A DNA stretch of 64,000 nucleotides from an uncultured Comamonas sp. (GTDB lineage Bacteria; Pseudomonadota; Gammaproteobacteria; Burkholderiales; Burkholderiaceae_C). Numbering within the stretch: position 1 is the stretch's first letter; the number at the start of each line of letters is the position of its first letter. This document shows, in pieces, positions 8,740 to 18,053 of the stretch. The position numbers were made by a program, and so were the translations under genes. Under the pieces are notes generated by a model. It did no database searches. It was given only the letters and a program-made list of their open reading frames with translations, and was not told where the DNA came from. The DNA is taken from assembly GCA_902175065.1 (NCBI GenBank), contig CABIIJ010000018.1:1-64000 (forward strand). The letters run 5' to 3'.

Positions 8740-9291
8740 ATGACTGCTGCTGCCGCCACCGCCAAAAGTGTCCTCAATGAATCCCGCCAGATCGAACGCG
8801 CCGCCATGCTGATCGAAATGGGCGCCCGGATGCAGGTGCTGGAATCGGAAACCTCGCTGTCCTACGAGCGCCTGATCCGCCTGTACAAGGAGATTGCGGG
8901 CAAGTCCCCCTCCAAGGGCCAGCTGCCGTTCTCCACCGACTGGTTCCTGACCTGGCAGGAAAACATCCACAGCTCGCTGTTCCTGAACATCTACGAATAC
9001 CTCTCCAAAGGGGTCGATGCCGACCCGATCGAAGTGCTCACCAAGGCCTACCGCCTGTATATGGAGCAGGTGCAGACGCTGGAGCTGGAGTGCCTGCTGT
9101 CCTTCACCCGCGCCTGGCGCCTGGTCAAGTTCGTCGATGCGCAGATGCTGACCCGCACCAAGTGCAGCAAATGCACCGGCATGTTCGTCACCGAGATGTA
9201 CGAAAACGCCAAGCATTACGAGTGCGGCCTGTGCAACCCGCCTGCCCGTGCCGGCAAGAGCAAGGCAGCCGGCGCACTGGCGCTGCACTGA
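8740..9291 (+). CDS. flhC: Flagellar master regulator subunit FlhC
   Basis: A 183-residue FlhC. The zinc-binding cysteines are all present (C142, C145, C162, C165 in KCSKC and ECGLC), as are the family motif QLPFSTDWFLTW and the helix around LECLLSFTRAWRLVKF. FlhC supplies most of the DNA contacts of the FlhD4C2 activator. GAAGGAG lies about 7 bases upstream of the ATG. It is transcribed with flhD, and a strong terminator follows the stop by about 28 bp. Confidence 0.95.
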   Translation: MTAAAATAKSVLNESRQIERAAMLIEMGARMQVLESETSLSYERLIRLYKEIAGKSPSKGQLPFSTDWFLTWQENIHSSLFLNIYEYLSKGVDADPIEVLTKAYRLYMEQVQTLELECLLSFTRAWRLVKFVDAQMLTRTKCSKCTGMFVTEMYENAKHYECGLCNPPARAGKSKAAGALALH

Positions 9292-9319
9292 ACCGTTTTT
9301 TTCCTTTCCCTTCTTGATG

Positions 9320-9346
9320 CCCGGCAGTTTCTGCCGGGTTTTTTTT
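9320..9346 (+). terminator. Rho-independent terminator of flhDC
   Basis: CCCGGCAG-TTT-CTGCCGGG (9320-9338) followed by eight T (9339-9346). It is placed between flhC and the convergent gabD and has a T-run only on the plus strand. Confidence 0.92.
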
Positions 9347-9361
9347 CGTGGCTGGGCCGGG

Positions 9362-10834
9362 TTACTTCAGCACATCGCCCAGGTTGACGTACTTCACTTC
9401 CAGGTACTCGTCCATGCCCTGGTGGGCGCCCTCGCGGCCCAGGCCGGATTGCTTGACGCCGCCGAAGGGCACCTGTTCGCTGCCCAGCAGGCCGATGTTG
9501 ACGCCGACCATGCCGTATTCCAGCGCTTCGCTCACGCGGATGATGCGGCCGATGTCGCGGCTGTAGAAGTAGCTGGCCAGGCCGAATTCCGTGGCGTTGG
9601 CGGCCTCGATGGCTTCCTGCTCGGTCTGGAAGCGGAACACCGGCGCCAGCGGGCCGAAGGTTTCCTCGCGGGCCACGCGCATGTCCCGGGTGGCGTTGGC
9701 GATCACCGTGGGTTCGAAGAACTGGCCTTGCAGCCGCTGGCCGCCGGTGACGATGCTGCCGCCCCTGGCGACGGCATCGGCAATGTGCTCCTGCACCTTG
9801 TCCAGCGCGGCGGGTTCGATCAGCGGGCCTTGCGTCACGCCCGGCTCGAAGCCGTTGCCCACTTTCAGGCCCTTGACGCGCTCGGCCAGCTTGGCGACGA
9901 AGGCGTCGTAGACGCCCTCCTGCACGTACAGGCGGTTGGCGCAGACGCAGGTCTGGCCGGCATTGCGGTATTTGCTGGTCATGGCGCCTTCCACGGCGCT
10001 GTCCAGGTCGGCGTCGTCGAACACGATGAAGGGGGCGTTGCCGCCCAGCTCCAGCGCCAGCTTCTTGATGGTGGGGGCGCACTGCGCCATCAGGATGCGG
10101 CCCACTTCGGTCGAACCGGTAAAGCTCAGGTGGCGCACCACCGGGCTGTCGCACAGCACCTTGCCCACGGCGGCGGCATGCTCGGTGGGCACCACGTTGA
10201 TCACGCCCTGCGGGATACCGGCGCGGTGGGCCAGCTCGGCCAGGGCCAGGGCGCACAGCGGGGTGAATTCGGCGGGTTTCACCACCACGGTGCAGCCCGC
10301 AGCGATGGCCGGGGCGACTTTGCGCGTGATCATGGCCACGGGGAAGTTCCAGGGCGTGATGGCGGCGCAGACGCCGATGGACTGGCGCAGCACCATGGCG
10401 CGGCGGTCGGGCGCGAAGCTGGGCACGGTTTCGCCGTAGGTGCGCTTGGCTTCCTCGGCGTACCACTCGACGAAGCTGGCGCCGTAGACGACTTCGCCCG
10501 TCGCCTCGGCCAGCGGCTTGCCCTGTTCGGCGGTCATCAGGCGGGCCAGGTCGCCCTGGTGTGCCAGGATCAGCTCGAACCATTTGCGCAGCAACTGGCT
10601 GCGCTGCTTGTGCGTCAGGCTGCGCCAGGCGGGCAGGGCCGCCTCGGCGGCGTCGATGGCCTGCTGCGTGTGGGTGGCCGTGAGGTTGGCGACCTGGGCC
10701 AGTTCCAGGCCGGTGGCGGGGTCGGTGACGGCAAAGGTGTCGCTCCCCTCGACCCAGGCGCCGTCGATGTAGCCGGCGGTCTTGAGCAGGGTGGGGTCCT
10801 TGAGCTGGTGCAGGGGCGAGTGGTGGGGGGTCAT
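9362..10834 (-). CDS. gabD: Succinate (or glutarate) semialdehyde dehydrogenase
   Basis: A 490-residue NAD(P)-dependent aldehyde dehydrogenase of the GabD/DavD type. Family motifs are clear: ITPWNFPVAMITRKVAPA, FTGSTEVGRILM, the general-base region LELGGNAPFIVFDDADLD and the catalytic cysteine in NAGQTCVCANR (near residue 293). GabD oxidises succinate semialdehyde to succinate; the close relative DavD oxidises glutarate semialdehyde to glutarate. Because glutaryl-CoA dehydrogenase and a family III CoA transferase lie upstream in the same direction, the five-carbon reaction is at least as likely here. The sequence alone does not separate the two. It is the last gene of the minus-strand catabolic run. 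Confidence 0.88.
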   Translation of the reverse strand: MTPHHSPLHQLKDPTLLKTAGYIDGAWVEGSDTFAVTDPATGLELAQVANLTATHTQQAIDAAEAALPAWRSLTHKQRSQLLRKWFELILAHQGDLARLMTAEQGKPLAEATGEVVYGASFVEWYAEEAKRTYGETVPSFAPDRRAMVLRQSIGVCAAITPWNFPVAMITRKVAPAIAAGCTVVVKPAEFTPLCALALAELAHRAGIPQGVINVVPTEHAAAVGKVLCDSPVVRHLSFTGSTEVGRILMAQCAPTIKKLALELGGNAPFIVFDDADLDSAVEGAMTSKYRNAGQTCVCANRLYVQEGVYDAFVAKLAERVKGLKVGNGFEPGVTQGPLIEPAALDKVQEHIADAVARGGSIVTGGQRLQGQFFEPTVIANATRDMRVAREETFGPLAPVFRFQTEQEAIEAANATEFGLASYFYSRDIGRIIRVSEALEYGMVGVNIGLLGSEQVPFGGVKQSGLGREGAHQGMDEYLEVKYVNLGDVLK

Positions 10835-10928
10835 GTCGGTCTCGGTAATGGGTTGGGAAAAAACGCGGAGAGCACGCGCAGCAGCGGGCCAGTGTAGGAA
10901 AGCGGCAGGCCCTGCGTGTGCGATGGGG

Positions 10929-12152
10929 TCAGGAGGCCAGCGCTGGTGCTGCGGTTTCCGTTGGCAGCCAGTCGCGCAGCACCTCCTCGGTGTGCTGGCC
11001 CAGCAGCGGCGGGGCCATGCGGTATTGCACGGGCGTGGCGCTCAGGCGCACCGGGCTGGCGACGGTGGCGACCGTGCCCAGCGGGTGCGGCAGGTCGACC
11101 CGGATGCCCCGGGCCTGCACCTGCGGGTCGGCAAATACCTGGTCGAGCCGGTTCACCGGGCCGCAGGGCACGTCGGCCTGCTCCAGTGCGCCGACCCATT
11201 CGGCGGTGGTGCGCATGACCGTCGTCTGGCGCAGCAGCGGAATCAATACGGCGCGGTGCCGGACGCGCTGCGGGTTGGTGGCAAAGCGCTCGTCCTGCGC
11301 CCATTCCGGGTGGCCGGCCACTGCGCAGAAGCGGGCGAACTGGCCGTCGTTGCCCACGGCCAGGATCATGTCGCTGTCGGCAGTGGGAAAGCTCTGGTAG
11401 GGCACGATGCTGGGGTGGGCGTTACCCATGCGGCGCGGCACCAGGCCGCCGACCAGGTAGTTGGCGGCCTGGTTGGCCAGGGCGGCTACCTGCACGTCCA
11501 GCAGCGCCGTGTCGATGTGCTGGCCCAGGCCGGAGCGGCTGCGCTCCTGCACCGCTGCCAGGATGCCGATGGTGGCGTACAGGCCGGTGAGGATGTCGGT
11601 CAGCGCGACGCCCACCTTTTGCGGGCCGGCGCCGTCTTCACCGTCGGGCACGCCGGTAATGCTCATCAGCCCGCCCATGGCCTGGATCAGAAAGTCGTAG
11701 CCGGGCCGCGCGGCATAGGGGCCGTCCTGGCCGAAGCCGGTGATGGAGCAGTAGATCAGGCGCGGGTTGAGGGCGTTCAGGCTGGCGTAGTCCAGGCCGT
11801 ATTGCGCCAGGCCCCCGGTCTTGAAGTTTTCCAGCACGATGTCGGCTTTTGCGGCCAGTTGCTGCAATTGCTGCTGCCCGGCGGGGCTGGCCATGTCGAT
11901 GGCGATGGAGCGCTTGTTGCGGTTGGCGCAGAGAAAGTAGGCCGATTCGCGCGTCGGCTGGCCGTCGGCATCCTGAAGGTAGGGCGGGCCCCAGGCGCGG
12001 GTGTCGTCGCCGCTGCTGGGGCGCTCGACCTTGACCACGTCGGCGCCCAGATCGCCCAGGATCTGGCTGGCCCAGGGGCCGGCCAGCACGCGGGAGAGAT
12101 CGAGCACGCGCATTCCGGCCAGGGGCTGGGAGCGGGGGGAAGGATTTGTCAT
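10929..12152 (-). CDS. Family III (CaiB/BaiF) CoA transferase
   Basis: A 407-residue class III CoA transferase: MRVLDLSRVLAGPWASQILGDLGADVVKVE at the N-terminus (nucleotide-like fold binding CoA) and YDFLIQAMGGLMSITG, where the aspartate is the predicted acyl-accepting residue. Such enzymes move CoA between carboxylic acids. Lying between gcdH and gabD, it is a good candidate for activating glutarate to glutaryl-CoA with succinyl-CoA as donor, as in mammalian SUGCT; this is inferred from context. A 95-bp gap separates it from gabD, and a 128-bp gap holding a palindromic repeat separates it from gcdH. Confidence 0.85.
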   Translation of the reverse strand: MTNPSPRSQPLAGMRVLDLSRVLAGPWASQILGDLGADVVKVERPSSGDDTRAWGPPYLQDADGQPTRESAYFLCANRNKRSIAIDMASPAGQQQLQQLAAKADIVLENFKTGGLAQYGLDYASLNALNPRLIYCSITGFGQDGPYAARPGYDFLIQAMGGLMSITGVPDGEDGAGPQKVGVALTDILTGLYATIGILAAVQERSRSGLGQHIDTALLDVQVAALANQAANYLVGGLVPRRMGNAHPSIVPYQSFPTADSDMILAVGNDGQFARFCAVAGHPEWAQDERFATNPQRVRHRAVLIPLLRQTTVMRTTAEWVGALEQADVPCGPVNRLDQVFADPQVQARGIRVDLPHPLGTVATVASPVRLSATPVQYRMAPPLLGQHTEEVLRDWLPTETAAPALAS

Positions 12153-12177
12153 GGCAGGTATTTCAGAAAAAATAAAG

Positions 12178-12255
12178 GAGCTGCTACCGCTTGTATATAA
12201 AGGATTTCAAAATAAAAACCATTTGAAATCGTTAAATAATAAGCGGTAACAGCTC
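12178..12255. repeat. 78-bp TAGCT palindromic repeat, copy 2
   Basis: Arms GAGCTGCTACCGCT (12178-12191) and AGCGGTAACAGCTC (12242-12255); the pairing extends outwards to 12174-12259 (AAAGGAGC... / ...GCTCCTTT). An inner GATTTCAAA / TTTGAAATC stem is also present. It fills the gap between gcdH and the CoA transferase gene and would form a strong hairpin in their common transcript. Confidence 0.8.
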
Positions 12256-12280
12256 CTTTATAAGGAGTTTGAACCGGTTC

Positions 12281-13468
12281 CTAGAACGCCGCAATGCCGG
12301 TCTGGGCACGGCCCAGGATCAGCGCGTGGATGTCGTGCGTGCCCTCGTAGGTGTTCACCACCTCCAGGTTCACCAGATGGCGGGCCACGCCAAACTCGTC
12401 GCTGATGCCGTTGCCGCCGAGCATGTCGCGGGCAGTGCGGGCGATGTCCAGCGCCTTGCCGCAGTTGTTGCGCTTGAACAGGCTGGTGATTTCCACGGCG
12501 GCGGTGCCCTCGTCCTTCATGCGGCCCAGGCGCAGCACGCCTTGCAGGCCCAGGGTGATTTCGGTTTGCATGTCGGCCAGCTTTTTCTGGATGAGCTGGT
12601 TGGCCGCCAGCGGCTTGCCGAACTGCTGGCGGTCCATGGTGTACTGGCGGGCGGTGTGCCAGCAGGCTTCGGCCGCGCCCATCGCGCCCCAGGCAATGCC
12701 GTAGCGGGCGCTGTTCAGGCAGGTGAAGGGGCCTTTCAAGCCACGCACTTCGGGGAAGGCGTTTTCTTCGGGCACAAACACCTGGTCCATGACGATCTCG
12801 CCGGTGATGCTGGCGCGCAGGCCCACCTTGCCGTGGATGGTGGGGGCAGAGAGGCCCTTCCAGCCCTTTTCCAGCACAAAGCCGCGAATGGCTCCGGCAT
12901 CGTCCTTGGCCCAGACGACAAACACATCGGCCACCGGGCTGTTGGTGATCCACATCTTGCTGCCGGTGAGCTGGTAGCCGCCGTCCACCTTTTTGGCGCG
13001 GGTGACCATGCCACCGGGGTCGGAGCCGTGGTTGGGCTCGGTCAGGCCAAAGCAGCCGATCCATTCGCCGCTGGCCAACTTGGGCAGGTATTTTTGTTTG
13101 GTTTCTTCGTTGCCAAATTCGTAGATGGGCACCATCACCAGCGAGGACTGCACGCTGGCCATGGAGCGGTAGCCGGAATCGACGCGCTCGATCTCACGGG
13201 CAATCAGGCCGTAGCTGACGTAGTTCAGGCCGGGGCCGCCGTATTGCTCGGGGATGGTGGGGCCGAGCAGGCCCAGCTCGCCCATCTCGCGGAAGATGGC
13301 CAGGTCGGTTTGCTCCTTGCGGAAGGCTTCCAGCACGCGGGGCGCGAGCTTGTCCTGGCAGTAGGCGGCGGCGGCCTCGCGCACCATGCGTTCTTCGTCG
13401 GTCAGCTGCTGGTCGAGCAGCAGCGGGTCGGCCCATTGGAAAGCGGTACGGGTGGTTTTCTGGAGCAT
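12281..13468 (-). CDS. gcdH: Glutaryl-CoA dehydrogenase
   Basis: A 395-residue acyl-CoA dehydrogenase of the glutaryl-CoA dehydrogenase subgroup, which oxidises and decarboxylates glutaryl-CoA to crotonyl-CoA, passing electrons to ETF. The N-terminal [20 protein letters not shown], the FAD-domain motif [14 protein letters not shown] and the C-terminal [17 protein letters not shown] with the catalytic Glu (about residue 375) fit GcdH well. The frame is open far upstream but the family start and a GGAAGGAAA site favour ATG 13468-13466. It is part of the gabT-gabP-gcdH-CoA transferase-gabD run; electrons would go to the etfBA product encoded at 44-46 kb. Confidence 0.92.
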   Translation of the reverse strand: MLQKTTRTAFQWADPLLLDQQLTDEERMVREAAAAYCQDKLAPRVLEAFRKEQTDLAIFREMGELGLLGPTIPEQYGGPGLNYVSYGLIAREIERVDSGYRSMASVQSSLVMVPIYEFGNEETKQKYLPKLASGEWIGCFGLTEPNHGSDPGGMVTRAKKVDGGYQLTGSKMWITNSPVADVFVVWAKDDAGAIRGFVLEKGWKGLSAPTIHGKVGLRASITGEIVMDQVFVPEENAFPEVRGLKGPFTCLNSARYGIAWGAMGAAEACWHTARQYTMDRQQFGKPLAANQLIQKKLADMQTEITLGLQGVLRLGRMKDEGTAAVEITSLFKRNNCGKALDIARTARDMLGGNGISDEFGVARHLVNLEVVNTYEGTHDIHALILGRAQTGIAAF

Positions 13469-13506
13469 GTGGGGATTTCCTTCCGGATATAAAAAAACAA
13501 GGGGTA

Positions 13507-14964
13507 TCAGGTGGCGCTGGCCTCGGCCCGCAGGCCGGTCTGGGATGCCTGGGGAGCCGGAGTGGCCCGCTGGCCGCCGATGTTGAACTTCTGCGCCACC
13601 AGGCCCATGAGGACGATCACGGCGGCCAGCATGGAGGTGTAGACCACCTCGGTGCGGTAGGTGCCTTCCCACACCATCACCACCAGCGCGGCGGGGATGG
13701 CGAAGATCACGGCATAGGTCAGCCAGGGGAACAGCCACATTTTGAACGTGATCGGGGTCTTGGCGGCGTCCAGCTTCTGGCGCATCTTGAGCTGGGAGAT
13801 GGCGATGCACAGATAGACATACATGGCGACGGTGCCGGTGGCCGACATCAGCACGTCGTAGATGTCCATTTTCTCGGTGGCCGTCAGGTAGATGGCGACG
13901 AAGGCGAACACGCTGGACACCAGCACGCCCACCCAGGGGCTGCCGCTGTGCCTGCCGGTGATCTGCATGATGCGGTGGGCATCGCCCCGGCGCGAGAGCG
14001 AATACAACATGCGCGAACAGGTATACAGGGCCGAGTTGAAGCAGCTGCAGACCGAAGTCAGCACCACGAAGTTGACGATGTGGCGGGCCTCGGGAATGCC
14101 CAGGCGCGTCAGCGTGACGGTGTAGGTGCCGTGCGTGGCCTGTTGCAGCAGCGGGTCGTCGTAGGGCACCAGGCAGACGGCGATGAAGATGGAGCCGACG
14201 TAGAACAGGATGATGCGCCACACCACGGATTTGGTGGTCTTGACGATTTCCTTGCTGGGGTTTTCCGACTCGGCGGCCGCCACCGTGACGATTTCTGCGC
14301 CGATGAAGGCGAACATCACCCCGAGCATGGCCGTCACCACGGCACCGAAGCCGTTGGGCATGAAGCCCTCTTTGGTCAGGTGGGTGAACCCGACGGCATC
14401 GGGCTGGCCCCAGGGCCACAGGTGGGTCAGGGCCAGCAGGCCGATGATCAGGAAGACGACGATGGCCGTGACCTTGATGAGCGCAAACCAGAATTCGAAT
14501 TCGCCGTAGTTCTTCACCTTCATCAGGTTCACCAGCACCAGCGAGACGGTGACGACCAGCATGTAGCCCCAGATCGGAATCATCGGGAACCAGTCGTGCA
14601 GGATCTTGCCCGCCACATACGCTTCCCAGCCCATGAGCAGCGCCCAGAAGTACCAGTACAGCCAGCCGATGGTGAAGCCCGCCCAGCGGCCGATGGCGCG
14701 GTCGGCATAGGTCGAGAAAGAGCCGGTATCGGGCTGCGCCACGGCCATCTCGCCCAGCATGCGCATGACCAGCACCACGACGATGCCGCCCGCGATGTAG
14801 GCCAGGATGGCCGCCGGCCCGGCATTGGCAATCACCTTGCCCGAGCCGATGAACAGCGCCGCGCCGATCACGCCCGCGATCGAGATCATGGTGAGGTGGC
14901 GCGAGCGCAATCCGTTTTTCAGTGCGGTACCGCTGCGGGCGCCACAGGCTGCTTGTGTTGTCAT
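13507..14964 (-). CDS. gabP: GABA/amino-acid permease of the APC family
   Basis: A 485-residue, 12-helix amino acid-polyamine-organocation transporter. Signatures: [20 protein letters not shown]-like N-terminus with GSG substrate loop ([20 protein letters not shown]), [20 protein letters not shown], and [20 protein letters not shown] in the sixth helix region. It is closest by motif to GabP/AnsP-type proton symporters. Its place between gcdH and gabT suggests uptake of GABA or 5-aminovalerate. The ATG at 14964-14962 is preceded by GAGGAG, and upstream in-frame codons are not supported by homology. Substrate assignment is inferred from context. Confidence 0.85.
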   Translation of the reverse strand: MTTQAACGARSGTALKNGLRSRHLTMISIAGVIGAALFIGSGKVIANAGPAAILAYIAGGIVVVLVMRMLGEMAVAQPDTGSFSTYADRAIGRWAGFTIGWLYWYFWALLMGWEAYVAGKILHDWFPMIPIWGYMLVVTVSLVLVNLMKVKNYGEFEFWFALIKVTAIVVFLIIGLLALTHLWPWGQPDAVGFTHLTKEGFMPNGFGAVVTAMLGVMFAFIGAEIVTVAAAESENPSKEIVKTTKSVVWRIILFYVGSIFIAVCLVPYDDPLLQQATHGTYTVTLTRLGIPEARHIVNFVVLTSVCSCFNSALYTCSRMLYSLSRRGDAHRIMQITGRHSGSPWVGVLVSSVFAFVAIYLTATEKMDIYDVLMSATGTVAMYVYLCIAISQLKMRQKLDAAKTPITFKMWLFPWLTYAVIFAIPAALVVMVWEGTYRTEVVYTSMLAAVIVLMGLVAQKFNIGGQRATPAPQASQTGLRAEASAT

Positions 14965-15127
14965 GATGTCTCCTCGTTTATTTTCGTATGGGGGGAAGCG
15001 CAGGGGCTTCGATAAACGTCGGGGTGCGGCTCCCCCCGCACGGGAGGGGAATGCGCCGGGCATGGCCGGGCGCCCGCGCCGGGGGCGGCTGCCCCCGGAT
15101 GCAGTGGATTCGGGCTTGTTGGGCCTG
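14965..15127. other. gabP-gabT spacer with strong hairpin
   Basis: This 163-bp GC-rich spacer contains a perfect CCGGGGGC-GGCT-GCCCCCGG hairpin (15079-15098) and a GTGCGG/CCGCAC stem near 15034-15053. Neither has a T-run, so they more likely stabilise or partly attenuate the message between gabT and gabP than terminate it. Confidence 0.4.
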
Positions 15128-16426
15128 TCAGGCCTGCTTGGCGGCGGCGATGCTGGCGGCCAGGATGTCCAGCCCCTCGTCCAGCAGCGCATCGCTGGCC
15201 GTCAGCGGCACCAGGATGCGCAGCACGTTGCCGTAGGTGCCGCAGGTCAGCAGGATCAGGCCCCGGCGGGCGGCTTCGGCGCTGACCGCCTTGGCCAGCT
15301 CGGGGGCCGGCTGCTGCAGGTCGCCGTTCTTGCACAGCTCGACGGCCACCATGGCCCCCAGGCCGCGGATGTCGGCCAGCTCCGGGTGCTTTTCGGCCAT
15401 GGCTTCGAGCTTGGCCACCATCTGCTGGCCCACGGTGCGCGAGCGCTCCAGCAGGTTGTCCTGCGCAAAGGTGTCCATCACGGCCAGGGCCGCCACGCAG
15501 GCGATCGGGTTGCCCGCATAGGTGCCGCCCAGGCCGCCGGGCGCGGGGGCGTCCATGATGTCGGCGCGGCCCGTGACGGCGGAGATGGGGAAGCCCCCCG
15601 CCATCGACTTGGCCAGGGTGATCATGTCCGGCACCACGCCGCTTTGCTCGATGGCATACCAGGTGCCGGTGCGCCCGGCGCCGGTCTGCACCTCGTCCAC
15701 GATCATCACGATGCCGTGCTGGTCGCACACCGCGCGGATGTGTTCCAGCAGCGCACGCGGCGCGGGGTTGAAGCCGCCTTCGCCCTGCACCGGCTCGATG
15801 ATGATGGCCGCCACGCGGCCGGGTTCGATGTCGTTCTTGAAGATCTGCTCGATGGACTCGATGGCATCCTCCACCGTCACGCCGCGCTTGGGGTTGGGGA
15901 AGCGGGCGTGGAAGATTTCACCGGGGAAGGGGCCGAAGCCGGCCTTGTAGGGCACGACCTTGCCCGTCAGCGCCATGGTCAGCGAAGTGCGGCCATGGTA
16001 GGCGCCGGTAAAGGCAATCACGCCGCCGCGCCGGGTGTGGCAGCGGGCGATCTTGACGGCGTTCTCCACCGCCTCGGCGCCGGTCGAGAGGAACACGGTC
16101 TTCTTGGCGAAGTTGCCGGGGGCCTTGTCGTTCAGGCGCTCGGCCAGTTCCACGTAGCTTTCGTAGGCCAGCACCTGGAAGCAGGTGTGGGTGAAGCGCT
16201 GCATCTGCGCCTGCACCGCTTCCATGATCTGCGGATGGCGGTGGCCGGTGTTGAGCACGGCGATGCCACCGGCAAAATCGATGTAGCGCTTGCCTTCCAC
16301 GTCCCAGATTTCGGCGTTGTCGCCCCGGTCGATGAAAATCTGGTGGGTGTGGCCCACGCCGCGCGGAATGGCTGCTTCGCGGCGGGCGTACAGGCTGGCG
16401 TTGGTGGTCTTGGTGGTGTCGAGCAT
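15128..16426 (-). CDS. gabT: 4-aminobutyrate (or 5-aminovalerate) transaminase
   Basis: A 432-residue class III PLP aminotransferase. GabT/DavT motifs: [80 protein letters not shown], and the PLP lysine in TLAKSMAGG (about residue 271). It moves the omega-amino group of GABA or 5-aminovalerate to 2-oxoglutarate, giving succinate or glutarate semialdehyde. It is the first gene of the catabolic run, divergent from a MocR regulator. AAGGAAG lies 5 bases before the ATG at 16426-16424; the longer open frame is not supported. Context with gcdH favours a DavT-like role. Confidence 0.92.
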   Translation of the reverse strand: MLDTTKTTNASLYARREAAIPRGVGHTHQIFIDRGDNAEIWDVEGKRYIDFAGGIAVLNTGHRHPQIMEAVQAQMQRFTHTCFQVLAYESYVELAERLNDKAPGNFAKKTVFLSTGAEAVENAVKIARCHTRRGGVIAFTGAYHGRTSLTMALTGKVVPYKAGFGPFPGEIFHARFPNPKRGVTVEDAIESIEQIFKNDIEPGRVAAIIIEPVQGEGGFNPAPRALLEHIRAVCDQHGIVMIVDEVQTGAGRTGTWYAIEQSGVVPDMITLAKSMAGGFPISAVTGRADIMDAPAPGGLGGTYAGNPIACVAALAVMDTFAQDNLLERSRTVGQQMVAKLEAMAEKHPELADIRGLGAMVAVELCKNGDLQQPAPELAKAVSAEAARRGLILLTCGTYGNVLRILVPLTASDALLDEGLDILAASIAAAKQA

Positions 16427-16514
16427 GGCTTCCTTGCAGGTTGGAGAACAGTGGAAGCCATTCTGTCGATCACCCCCAGGGGCTAACATACACAGCTTCT
16501 GCCGGGGCTGGCAG

Positions 16515-16541
16515 GTACTGTGCAGGCCGTGTGGACAGTAC
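16515..16541. promoter_or_regulatory. Inverted repeat, candidate MocR operator
   Basis: A perfect inverted repeat GTACTGT-N13-ACAGTAC lies in the 194-bp space between divergent gabT and the MocR regulator gene. The position and the 20-bp centre-to-centre spacing of the arms, about two helical turns, suit a dimeric GntR/MocR regulator. Binding is inferred, not shown. Confidence 0.5.
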
Positions 16542-16620
16542 AAACAAACCCGCTCCGCAATAACCCTGACCCCTGCTCCTTGATCCCCTGCGTAGCAGCC
16601 CGCCCAGGCTGCTTTTTGCC

Positions 16621-18042
16621 ATGTTCGTGCTCGATTCTTCCTCCTCCGTGTCCCTGGTCCAGCAGATCGTGGACGGTTTCAGCCGCCTTGTCGAAGAGGG
16701 GGCGCTGCGCTCCGGCGCCAAGCTGCCGTCCATCCGGCAGTTCGCCCATGCGCACGGGGTGAGCGTCTACACCGTGGTCGACGCCTACGACCGGCTGGTG
16801 GCGCAGGGCTATTTTGTCTCGCGCCCGCACCTGGGTTTTTTCGTGCGCCGACGCCGACAGGACGATGGCCAGGTGCCCGCCGCCGGGGGCCGCTACGACT
16901 TCGATTCGATGTATTACATGCGGCGCATCTTCGAGCACCGGGGCCTCAGCCGCAAACCCGGCTGCGGCTGGCTGCCGGAGGACTGGCTGTTCGGCGACGG
17001 CGTGCGCCGTGCGCTGCGCACCCTGGCTTCGGGCGAGATCAGCATCAGCGGCTATGGCGAACCCAAGGGCTTTGTGTCCCTGCGCCAGCTGGTGCGCGAC
17101 CTGCTGGCCGAGCACGAAGTGGCGCTGACCGCCGAGCAAATCCTGCTCACGTCCGGTTCCAGCCACGCGCTGGATCTGATTGCCCGGCGGCTGGTTCACG
17201 CGGGCGATCCGGTGCTGATCGACGATCCGAGCTATGCCAACCTGTGCTTCGGCCTGCGCTTGCTGGGCGCGGAATTGCTGGGCGTGACGCGCACGCAGGA
17301 AGGCTATGACCTGGCCTTGCTGGAACGCCTGCTGGAAGAGCACCGCCCCAAGGTGTTCTTCACCCAGCCCCGGCTGCACTGCCCGACCGGCGCATCGGCC
17401 ACGCTGGCGCACATGTACCGCGTGCTGCAACTGGCGGAGAAATACGACGTGACGCTGGTGGAGAACGACATCTACAGCGACCTGGACCCGCGCCCCTACC
17501 CGTCCTTTGCCAGCCTGGACCAGCTCAACCGCGTGGTCTACATCAGCAGCTTTTCCAAGACCATCTCCCCCAACCTGCGCGTGGGCTACATGGCGGGCAA
17601 CCCGGAGCTGATCGAGGACCTGGCCCAGCTCAAGATGATTGCCGGCCTGACTTCCGCCGAACTGTCCGAGCGCATCGTCTACGGCGCCCTGATCGACGGG
17701 CGCTGGCGCAAACATGCCAAGACGCTGCGCGATCGCCTCACCGCCGCGCATGAAAAAGTGGCGGCCCGCTTCCTGGCGCTGGGCTTCGAGCTGTTTACGG
17801 AACCCAAGGCGGGCATGTTCCTGTGGGTGCGCCATCCACAGATCGCCGATGCCAACGTGCTGGCGCTGCGGGCGACCGAGCATGACATCCTGCTCGGGCC
17901 GGGGCATCTGTTCTCGCCCGGGCTGGAGCCAAGCCCGTGGCTGCGCTTCAACATGGCGTTCTGCGAGGATGAAGCGGTGTTTGACTTTTTGAAGCAGGAG
18001 ATAGAGCGGGCGCAGGAACCGGTGCAGGGCGGGAATGCCTGA
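16621..18042 (+). CDS. MocR-family (GntR/aminotransferase) regulator
   Basis: A 473-residue fusion: an N-terminal GntR winged helix (about 1-75; AKLPSIRQFAHAHGVSVYTV is the recognition region) and a class I aminotransferase-like domain (about 100-470) with the PLP lysine in SSFSKTISPNLRVGY (near residue 314) and GSSHALDL. MocR/GabR proteins sense PLP or its adducts with amino acids such as GABA. Divergent placement from gabT makes it the likely regulator of the gabT-gabP-gcdH run. The ATG at 16621 has no clear Shine-Dalgarno sequence. It carries little Cys and has normal composition for the region. Confidence 0.88.
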   Translation: MFVLDSSSSVSLVQQIVDGFSRLVEEGALRSGAKLPSIRQFAHAHGVSVYTVVDAYDRLVAQGYFVSRPHLGFFVRRRRQDDGQVPAAGGRYDFDSMYYMRRIFEHRGLSRKPGCGWLPEDWLFGDGVRRALRTLASGEISISGYGEPKGFVSLRQLVRDLLAEHEVALTAEQILLTSGSSHALDLIARRLVHAGDPVLIDDPSYANLCFGLRLLGAELLGVTRTQEGYDLALLERLLEEHRPKVFFTQPRLHCPTGASATLAHMYRVLQLAEKYDVTLVENDIYSDLDPRPYPSFASLDQLNRVVYISSFSKTISPNLRVGYMAGNPELIEDLAQLKMIAGLTSAELSERIVYGALIDGRWRKHAKTLRDRLTAAHEKVAARFLALGFELFTEPKAGMFLWVRHPQIADANVLALRATEHDILLGPGHLFSPGLEPSPWLRFNMAFCEDEAVFDFLKQEIERAQEPVQGGNA

Positions 18043-18053
18043 TTCATGCGCGA

